The notes under the pieces were generated by a model. The model was not told where the DNA came from. It ran no database searches and was given only the letters and a program-made list of their open reading frames with translations. A stretch of 37,693 nt of DNA, from the NCBI GenBank assembly GCA_903919205.1, contig CAIXHE010000048.1, positions 1 to 37,693 of the forward strand, read 5' to 3'. The translations under genes and the position numbers were made by a program. The DNA comes from an uncultured Opitutaceae bacterium. GTDB lineage: Bacteria > Verrucomicrobiota > Verrucomicrobiia > Opitutales > Opitutaceae. Every line of letters begins with the position of its first letter. The first letter of the stretch is position 1. This document shows, one piece after another, positions 32,242 through 37,693 of this stretch.

Positions 32242-32835
32242 TCACCCGCTCGCCAGGGCCGGGGCGGGCCTGAAGGCCCTCGATATCAGCTCGACGATCG
32301 TGCCCACGACCTCTTCCGACGGGCAGCGGTTAGGGGTCAGGTACCATTCCTTCGCTGCGCCGTACAAGCCCCAACTGACCGTCGTGGCCACCATCTCGGG
32401 CGAGGCCGTCCCTGCTGGGGAATGCTTCTTCGCCCCGTCCAGGATCATCCGGCGGACGACGCCGATGACGGCGGCCTCGAGGTGCGGCTCCAGCCGGCGG
32501 CCCGCGCCCTCGGACGAGCCCCCGACCTCGGTCAGGTAGTCGCACACGCCGAGCACGATGCCTCCGAGCGACGAGGCACACCCGGCGTCGAAGGAGACTT
32601 TACGTCGCTCGAGGAGCTGGAAGAAGCGCTGGGCCACCATGCACTCCAGGAGCGCCTCCTTGTCGGGGTAGTGGTCGTAGAAAGTCGCCCGGTTCACGGT
32701 CGCGCGGTCGGCAATGTCCTGGATCGAGATCTCCCCGAACGGGCGTTGCTCCAGAAGGGTCCCCAGCGCCTCGGAGAGCAGGGCGCGCGTGCGCCGGATC
32801 CGGGGATCCACGGTCTCGACAGGAGGGTGCGCCAT
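32242..32835 (-). CDS. TetR-family transcriptional regulator
   Basis: A 197-residue regulator with the N-terminal HTH FGEISIQDIADRATVNRATFYDHY (about 33-56), the standard TetR recognition helix ending in FYDHYPDKEALL. The C-terminal ligand and dimer domain (about 75-190) resembles the TetR_C_7-like group with WGLYGAAKEWY. The ligand is unknown. It is divergent from the DoxX-like gene; an inverted repeat in their shared spacer is the likely operator. It may also control the substrate-binding protein gene downstream. Confidence 0.9.
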   Translation of the reverse strand: MAHPPVETVDPRIRRTRALLSEALGTLLEQRPFGEISIQDIADRATVNRATFYDHYPDKEALLECMVAQRFFQLLERRKVSFDAGCASSLGGIVLGVCDYLTEVGGSSEGAGRRLEPHLEAAVIGVVRRMILDGAKKHSPAGTASPEMVATTVSWGLYGAAKEWYLTPNRCPSEEVVGTIVELISRAFRPAPALASG

Positions 32836-32898
32836 GACGGGGGGAAATTGAGCGGGAGGCGTTTCCGAAGCAAAAACGTTTAGATTGGGCTTGCTTAT

Positions 32899-32930
32899 AC
32901 AACAAATGTCGTTTATCCATCATTCGTTGT
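32899..32930. promoter_or_regulatory. Inverted repeat in the tetR-doxX intergenic region (candidate TetR operator)
   Basis: ACAACAAATG (32899-32908) and CATTCGTTGT (32921-32930) are inverted copies matching at 9 of 10 positions, with a 12-base spacer. They lie 64-95 bases upstream of the TetR start and about 95 bases upstream of the DoxX-like gene. A minus-strand TTGACA (32928-32933) overlaps the right arm. This layout fits autoregulation by the TetR protein. Confidence 0.55.
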
Positions 32931-33024
32931 CAATGGGTTCCTTTGAATCTCAAGTAGATTCTGGATCAGCACCTTGAGACGACAGAAACGTCCCCCTCCC
33001 CGCGTCCTTCCACCACCTACAACC

Positions 33025-33411
33025 ATGAAACTCACCGCCACCCTCGCCCGCATCCTTCTGGGCCTCGTATTCGTCGTCTTCGGAGCCAACGGCTTCCTCC
33101 ACTTCATTCCGATGGGTCCGATGCCCACGGGCACCGCAGGCCAGTTCCTGGGAGCGCTGTTCGTGTCCCACTTCCTCGCCTTCGTGAGCGCCACCCAGCT
33201 CGTGACCGGAGCACTGATCCTGATCAACGCCTTCGTGCCCCTGGCGCTCGTGGTGCTCGCCCCGGTGATCGTGAACATCTTCCTGTACCACGCCCTGATG
33301 GATCCGAAGGGTCTGCCCCTGGCGGCCGTGGCCGCCGTTCTCTGGATCCTCACCGCCGTCGGCGTGCGCTCGGCCTTCGCGCCGCTCCTGAGGGCGAAGC
33401 CGGGCGCCTGA
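33025..33411 (+). CDS. DoxX-like small membrane protein
   Basis: A 128-residue inner-membrane protein with four hydrophobic segments. It starts MKLTATLARILLGLVFVVFG, the typical first DoxX helix, followed by a polar loop and LVTGALILINAFVPLALVVLAP and NIFLYHALMDPKG, as in DoxX/DUF417-like proteins. Its function is unknown, although this family is sometimes linked to thiol or oxidative stress. The start at 33025 is the family start; the upstream in-frame codons from 32974 are not. It is divergent from the TetR gene and probably controlled by it. Confidence 0.82.
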   Translation: MKLTATLARILLGLVFVVFGANGFLHFIPMGPMPTGTAGQFLGALFVSHFLAFVSATQLVTGALILINAFVPLALVVLAPVIVNIFLYHALMDPKGLPLAAVAAVLWILTAVGVRSAFAPLLRAKPGA

Positions 33412-33416
33412 GAGCC

Positions 33417-33454
33417 GCCCCCGGCTGCGGGGGCTCAGGGGCCCGAGCGGCCCC
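33417..33454. terminator. Tandem G+C hairpins between convergent genes
   Basis: GCCCCC-GGCTGC-GGGGGC (33417-33434) is followed by GGGGCC-CGAGC-GGCCCC (33438-33454). Both have 6-bp perfect stems. They fill the 42-base gap between the DoxX-like and DUF3300 genes. No T-run is present. The position suits transcription ends from both sides. Confidence 0.45.
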
Positions 33455-34815
33455 TACTGCGCGGGCCGCTCCTCCTTGGGCTTCACCTCGGCGGGCACCG
33501 GTTTCTTCTTGGGCTTCTTCTTGGGTGCCGCCTTGGCGCCCGCAGCGGAAGCCTGAGCGGCGGCGGGCGTCCGGGTGTTGGCGCCATTCGCCGCCGGGGC
33601 TTCCGTCGCTGCCTGCCGCCCGGCCGGCGCCGGGTTCGGGACCGGCGCTGCCGCCTGAGCAGGCCTGGCGGGCACCGCGGACGGGGCCTGGGGGCGCGCC
33701 GGCTGACCCGGGTTGGCGCCGCGCGCGGCCTGCGGGGAGGCCGTGCGGGCGATGATGGATCCGTTGATCGGGCTTCCCTTGAAGGCCGCCGGGTTCGCGG
33801 CGACCACGGCGACCGCACCGGCGCCCTGCGTGCGGATGTTGCGGAAGGCCGCCTGCGGGGGCCGGGGCGGAATCCCCGCAACCAGCTGGGGGTGGACGAC
33901 CTGCGCCTGGTGCTGCCAGCCCGCGGGCGCCCGCGGCGCCGGGCGGCCCGCCGGATAGGTCCACGCGTGCACGCTGACGTTCACGTTCACATTCACGTTC
34001 GCGCCGCCCGGTCCACCGTGAAACCCCGGGCCGGGGCCCTCGCCATGGGGATGCCACCAGCCCCCGCCTCCGTGCCAGTAACCGGTTCCGACGATGAGCA
34101 CGCCCCCACCGCCCCAATCGGGGCCAAACGTGAGCCAGGCTCCCGCCTGGTAGCCCGGGCCGTAGCTGAAATACGGTCCATGGTAGCCGTAATAGGGCTG
34201 GTCGACGAAGACGATGGCCGGGTCATACCGGGGCACGTAGATCACGTCCGGCTGGGCCGGCTCGATCTCGACAAAGCTGCCCTGAACCACGACCTGCTGC
34301 TGGGGCGTGTTGGTGAGGGTGCCGGCGGCGCGCGCGAGCTCCCGCAGGCGCTGGATCGCCTTCATCACCTCGGCGGGCTGGGATACGAAGGCGGCTCCCA
34401 CGGCCTGGGTCCAGGGGCCGTTGCCGGCCATCCACTTCACCACGTCGGGGTAGTGCGCCAGCGAGCGCACGCTCGGCTCCCACGGCTGGGCATCCACCTG
34501 CCCGGGATCGCCGCCGCCGTTCAGAAAGGCACCGGCTGCCGCGATCTCCGAGGGGAAGGTCGAGGCCGGCAGCAGAATGGAAATGAGCGGGTCAGGATAC
34601 AGCGCGACGGGGGCCATCAGCTGGTCGAGCGGGTTGGCGGCCGGGGCTTGCGGCGGGGGGGGCGGCGTCTCGGCGTAATAGACCGGCGGGGGCGCCTGGA
34701 CGGTCGCGGGAGGAGGCACTTCAACGTAAGCGACCGGCTCGCAACCCGCGAGCAGCAGGGCTGCCCCAGCAGGGACAAGCAGCTGAGCACCCATTGACTT
34801 GAAGAGCGTCGACAT
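33454..34815 (-). CDS. DUF3300-domain lipoprotein
   Basis: A 453-residue protein. The start at 34815 gives a signal with lipobox LLAGC (about residue 25); the longer frame to 34980 is ignored. After a Pro-rich spacer, the DUF3300 domain (about 60-220) is clear: LDQLMAPVALYPDPLISILL, PWEPSVRSLAHYPDVVKWM and QPAEVMKAIQRLRELAR, then IEPAQPDVIYVPRYDP. The middle is Gly/Tyr/Trp-rich (FGPDWGGGGVLIVGTGYW), followed by an alternating NVNVNVNV run. The C-terminal third is a low-complexity Pro/Ala/Gln tail ending in KKKPKKKPVP. An envelope location is likely; the domain's biochemical role is unknown. It is divergent from the APC permease gene at 34968. Confidence 0.85.
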   Translation of the reverse strand: MSTLFKSMGAQLLVPAGAALLLAGCEPVAYVEVPPPATVQAPPPVYYAETPPPPPQAPAANPLDQLMAPVALYPDPLISILLPASTFPSEIAAAGAFLNGGGDPGQVDAQPWEPSVRSLAHYPDVVKWMAGNGPWTQAVGAAFVSQPAEVMKAIQRLRELARAAGTLTNTPQQQVVVQGSFVEIEPAQPDVIYVPRYDPAIVFVDQPYYGYHGPYFSYGPGYQAGAWLTFGPDWGGGGVLIVGTGYWHGGGGWWHPHGEGPGPGFHGGPGGANVNVNVNVSVHAWTYPAGRPAPRAPAGWQHQAQVVHPQLVAGIPPRPPQAAFRNIRTQGAGAVAVVAANPAAFKGSPINGSIIARTASPQAARGANPGQPARPQAPSAVPARPAQAAAPVPNPAPAGRQAATEAPAANGANTRTPAAAQASAAGAKAAPKKKPKKKPVPAEVKPKEERPAQ

Positions 34816-34967
34816 CGCCTGACAGACAGCGGTTAGCCCAGAAGGTGCGGGGGATAAACACCCCATGGACCCCTGATGGCCCCATGCGAGGCTGCCGGCG
34901 GACGCCCCATTCCATGATTTGGCTTGGAAGCTGCTCCCCGGCAGGTCACTCCCCAGAACCCCTGATC

Positions 34968-36374
34968 GTGTCGACCCCACCGCCCACAGAAGCCGCCAAA
35001 GGTCCCGCCCCGGAGCTGCACCACAACGTCCTCGGCCTCTTTGACTCCGTGGCGCAGTCGGTGTCGACCATGGCCCCGACGGCCTCGGCCGTCATGACCA
35101 TCCCGCTCGTGTTCGGGTCTGCGGGCAATGGCACCTGGGTGTCGTACCTGCTCGCCACCGGCTGCACGCTGATCGTGGCCCTCTGCATCGCCCGCTTCGC
35201 CAAGGATTCGTCCTCGCCGGGCTCGCTGTACGTCTACGCCACGTCGTCCCTGCCCCCGTTTCTCGGCTCGGCGGCCGCCTGGGCGCTCCTGATGGCCTAC
35301 GTGGCCAGCGGCGCCTCGGTCGTGGGCGGCTTCATGCACTACGGAAACGTCGTCCTTGGCGAGTTCCTGGGCTTCACGCTGCCCACCCTGGTCCTGGCGC
35401 TCGTCGTCCTCGCGATCGCGACCTGGGTCGCCTACCGCGACGTGAAGGTTTCCGCCCGGCTGATGCTCTACATCGAGCTCGGCTCGGTGCTGATGATCAG
35501 CACCGTGTTCGCCCTGATCCTCTGGCAGCACGGGCTCCACGTCGACGTGTCCCAGTTCACGCTCAAGGACGTGCACCCCTCCGGGGTGCGCCTCGGCCTC
35601 GTCCTCGCCATGTTCAGCCTCGTCGGCTTCGAGAGCGCGACGACGCTCGGCGAGGAGGTGCGCAATCCCCTGAAGACGATCCCCAAGGCCATCATCCTGA
35701 GCGCCCTCTGCTCGGGGGTCTTCTTCATGATGGCGGCGTACACGGAGGTGCTGGCCTTCCCGGCCTCGGCCGGTCCGCTGGACCAGAGCGAGGCTCCCCT
35801 CAGCGTGCTGGCCACCGTGGCGGGTGTGCGGCGGCTGGGCCCCGTGATCGATATCTGCGCGCTGATCACCATGCTCGCCTGCACGCTGGCCTGCGCGACG
35901 GCGGCCTCCCGGGTGCTGCTCCTCATGGGGCGCCGCGGCCTCGTGCCGCTGCGCCTGAGCGGGATCCACGCGCGCAACGGCACGCCCCACGTGGCGGTGC
36001 TCGCGACGGGGGCCGCGATGTTCGTGCTCTCCGTGCCTTTTGCCCTCGGCAAGGTGAGCGGCGAGACCCTCTACGACTGGATGGGCTCGCTCTCGACCTA
36101 CGGCTTCATTGCAGCCTACGCGCTCGTCGCGGTCGCGCTGCCGATTTACCTGCGCCGAAGGCAGAGCCTCACGGCCGCCTCCGTGGTTCTCTCGTCGCTT
36201 GCCGTCGCCGCCATGATCCTCGTGCTCGCGGGCACGCTCTATCCGGTCCCGGAGGCCCCCAAGAACTGGCTCCCCTACCTGTTCCTCGCCTACATCCTGG
36301 GCGCCGCGGGCTGGAACTCCTGGCAGGCGCGGCGCGCGCCCGCGGGCCTCGTGCCCGCCCAGGCCGCCGACTGA
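34968..36374 (+). CDS. APC-superfamily permease (amino acid / nucleobase-like substrate unknown)
   Basis: A polytopic inner-membrane transporter of 468 residues with about 12 segments. LGLFDSVAQSVSTMAPTASAVM is the typical first helix of APC family members, and FSLVGFESATTLGEEVRNPLKTIP is the conserved loop and helix after segment 6. Start: GTG at 34968 places about 16 residues before the first family block. An ATG at 34914 would add 18 codons with poorer third-position G+C. It lies 14 bases before the deaminase gene, so the two are probably one operon and the permease may import the deaminase substrate. The family alone suggests amino acids or amines. Confidence 0.85.
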   Translation: MSTPPPTEAAKGPAPELHHNVLGLFDSVAQSVSTMAPTASAVMTIPLVFGSAGNGTWVSYLLATGCTLIVALCIARFAKDSSSPGSLYVYATSSLPPFLGSAAAWALLMAYVASGASVVGGFMHYGNVVLGEFLGFTLPTLVLALVVLAIATWVAYRDVKVSARLMLYIELGSVLMISTVFALILWQHGLHVDVSQFTLKDVHPSGVRLGLVLAMFSLVGFESATTLGEEVRNPLKTIPKAIILSALCSGVFFMMAAYTEVLAFPASAGPLDQSEAPLSVLATVAGVRRLGPVIDICALITMLACTLACATAASRVLLLMGRRGLVPLRLSGIHARNGTPHVAVLATGAAMFVLSVPFALGKVSGETLYDWMGSLSTYGFIAAYALVAVALPIYLRRRQSLTAASVVLSSLAVAAMILVLAGTLYPVPEAPKNWLPYLFLAYILGAAGWNSWQARRAPAGLVPAQAAD

Positions 36375-36388
36375 GCGCCCTCACTCCC

Positions 36389-36844
36389 ATGACGAGGGCC
36401 CTCGACGACCAAGCCATGCTCGACATCGCTATCGAGCAGGCGCGCATCGGGCTCTCCGAGGGCGGAATCCCGGTGGGCGGCGCGATCTTCCGCGCGGACG
36501 GGACGCTGCTCGGCGCCGGGCGCAACCGGCTCGTTCAGAACAACGACCCGTCCATGCACGGCGAGACCGACGCCTTCAGGGCCGCCGGCCGCCAGCCGAG
36601 GTACACCGACCTGACCCTGGTCACGACGCTCGCGCCCTGCCGCTACTGCTCGGGGCTCATTTCCCAGTTCCGGTTCAAGAAGGTGCTGGTCGGCGACTAT
36701 GTGAACGCACAGGGCGGCGTCGAGTGGCTGAGGGCCCAGGGGATCGACGTCGTGGACCTCGCCTCGCCGGAGTGCATACGCATGACCGCGGAGTTCCAGC
36801 AGCGGCGGCCGGACCTCTGGAACGAGTGCATCGGCGACGGCTGA
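36389..36844 (+). CDS. Zinc-dependent nucleobase deaminase, Fcy1 (cytosine deaminase)-like
   Basis: A 151-residue CDA/dCMP-deaminase-fold enzyme. The zinc and proton-transfer motif is H57-G-E59 in MHGETDAF, and the Cys ligands are C84 and C87 in LAPCRYCSG. The remaining sequence (VGDYVNAQGGVEWLRAQGIDVV and RRPDLWNECIGDG) parallels yeast cytosine deaminase Fcy1, including its C-terminal helix. It should hydrolytically deaminate cytosine or a related base such as isocytosine or an aminopyrimidine. The ATG start is 14 bases after the permease gene. It is convergent with the adenosine-deaminase-family gene, 3 bases apart. Confidence 0.87.
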   Translation: MTRALDDQAMLDIAIEQARIGLSEGGIPVGGAIFRADGTLLGAGRNRLVQNNDPSMHGETDAFRAAGRQPRYTDLTLVTTLAPCRYCSGLISQFRFKKVLVGDYVNAQGGVEWLRAQGIDVVDLASPECIRMTAEFQQRRPDLWNECIGDG

Positions 36845-36847
36845 GTG

Positions 36848-37693
36848 TCAGCCCCCGTCGGGGTGCGAGGCAACATAGGCGTCGAGCGCCGCCAGGTCCG
36901 CCCTGCGCTCCGCCTCGGGTATCCACGACACGACGAAGCTGTTGCGGGCGAGCGTCACCACCTCGCCGCGGCTGAGGGCGGCCGTCTGCGCCACCTTCCC
37001 CATGAGGTCGGACACGTACAGGCTGCGCATCAGGCCGGGATCGTCCGAGTTGACGGTCACCCGCAGGCCGAGATCGAGCATCCGCTTGATCGCCTTGGAG
37101 CGGGCCTCGAGGCGTCCCGGGATGTCCGAGTAGAGGAGCGTCGGGCAGACCGTGAGCCCGATCCCGCGCTGGCCGACCTCGGCGACCAGCGCCGGGTCGT
37201 CCAGGACATTGGTCGCGTGGTCCAGCCGCTCGACACCCAGGAGGTGCAGGCAGCCGCGCAGGTGCTCGACCGAGTACGGCTGGTTGACGTCGCAGTGGGA
37301 CGTCCGGTGAAGGCCCATCGCCGCCGCCCGCTCGAACACCGCCTGGAACTTCGCCGGGAAGCCGTGTTCCTCGTTGTTGTCCAGGCCTATGCCGACGATA
37401 TGGCCCCGCCTCGGCCCCACGGACTCGAGCGTGTCCATCGCGGACTGGGCGCTCCGGTTGCGGTTGAAGCACAGGATGTAGCCGATGCTGATCGGGTATC
37501 GGGCGACGGCCTCGGTCCGGGCATCCTCGAGTCCCCCCAGCACCGTCTCGATCGCGATCCCGCGGGTCGTGTGCATCTGGGGATCGAAGAACATCTCCAC
37601 ATGGACGACCCCCTCGCCGTGCAGCCGGCCGAAGCAGGCGAGCGCAACATCCCGGAAGTCCTCCCGGGTGTGCATCGCCGAGAGCATCTCCTC
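36848..37693 (-). CDS. Adenosine/adenine deaminase-family protein (5' end outside window)
   Basis: About 281 C-terminal residues are visible. The frame is still open at the right edge, and the N-terminal HxH metal motif expected about 60-80 residues earlier is missing, so the gene is cut by the window. Family features are VEMFFDPQMHT, GIGLDNNEE, RLDHATNV (catalytic His), TVCP and TVNSDDPG (metal-binding Asp pair). LARNSFVVSWIPEAE is the usual C-terminal helix. The canonical HAGE motif, whose Glu shuttles a proton in adenosine deaminase, reads HCDVNQ here (37280-37297): the metal-ligand His is kept, the Glu is not. This points to a divergent subgroup with possibly different substrate or chemistry. 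Confidence 0.85.
   Translation of the reverse strand, partial: EEMLSAMHTREDFRDVALACFGRLHGEGVVHVEMFFDPQMHTTRGIAIETVLGGLEDARTEAVARYPISIGYILCFNRNRSAQSAMDTLESVGPRRGHIVGIGLDNNEEHGFPAKFQAVFERAAAMGLHRTSHCDVNQPYSVEHLRGCLHLLGVERLDHATNVLDDPALVAEVGQRGIGLTVCPTLLYSDIPGRLEARSKAIKRMLDLGLRVTVNSDDPGLMRSLYVSDLMGKVAQTAALSRGEVVTLARNSFVVSWIPEAERRADLAALDAYVASHPDGG

Noticed and set aside
30602-32539. Plus-strand 645-codon frame over the amidohydrolase end, binding protein and TetR genes
   Set aside because: It is a shadow frame crossing three real genes in other frames or on the other strand.

Overview
The window is a G+C-rich bacterial chromosome segment of about 37.7 kb. It holds about 31 protein-coding genes and no recognisable rRNA, tRNA or CRISPR. 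Gene content suggests a Gram-negative, outer-membrane-bearing, non-proteobacterial lineage, most likely Verrucomicrobiota of the Opitutae type. The supporting features are a PP2C-kinase-membrane-anchor fusion, a pyrophosphate-type phosphofructokinase, a planctomycete-type cytochrome c with a DUF2231 membrane part, a BBP2-type porin, and few Shine-Dalgarno sequences. This placement is inference, not a measured result.

Region 1 (1-10.9 kb) is dominated by lipid A aminoarabinose (Arn) genes. A minus-strand operon runs arnT-like, arnB-like, arnC-like, then a free-standing formyltransferase equal to the N-terminal half of ArnA. The decarboxylase half of ArnA is a separate gene at the left edge, cut by the window. 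Between them lie an orphan KdpE-like response regulator, a PP2C/Ser-Thr kinase fusion and an APC permease with an unusual Asp/Gly-repeat insertion. No arnD, arnE or arnF is visible.

Region 2 (11.1-22.3 kb) is mostly core functions: an ArsR regulator coupled to an SRPBCC protein, a TonB-like lipoprotein, DNA polymerase III delta (holA), adenylosuccinate lyase (purB), PPi-dependent phosphofructokinase, a CstA-family carbon-starvation transporter, a DUF2231/cytochrome c protein and a DsbD-type thiol:disulfide reductase. The last two are adjacent and both concern periplasmic redox or haem proteins.

Region 3 (22.3-25.6 kb) is an island of clearly lower G+C. It carries a phage-tailspike-like beta-helix protein and a SAM methyltransferase, with a 10-bp direct repeat near its two ends. 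It abuts an Ada-type gene that begins at TTG and lacks the alkyltransferase domain holding the second active-site cysteine. This is the strongest candidate for recent rearrangement or transfer.

Region 4 (26.7-37.7 kb) holds a BBP2-type outer-membrane barrel, two unrecognised exported proteins and a set of genes pointing to nucleobase or related N-heterocycle salvage: a deaminase-type amidohydrolase, an NMT1-type substrate-binding lipoprotein, a TetR regulator, a second APC permease followed by an Fcy1-like deaminase, and an adenosine/adenine-deaminase-family gene cut by the right edge that lacks the usual HxGE motif. DoxX-like and DUF3300 envelope proteins lie among them. Starts were chosen by signal peptides, family start points and third-position G+C, because Shine-Dalgarno sequences are rarely evident.
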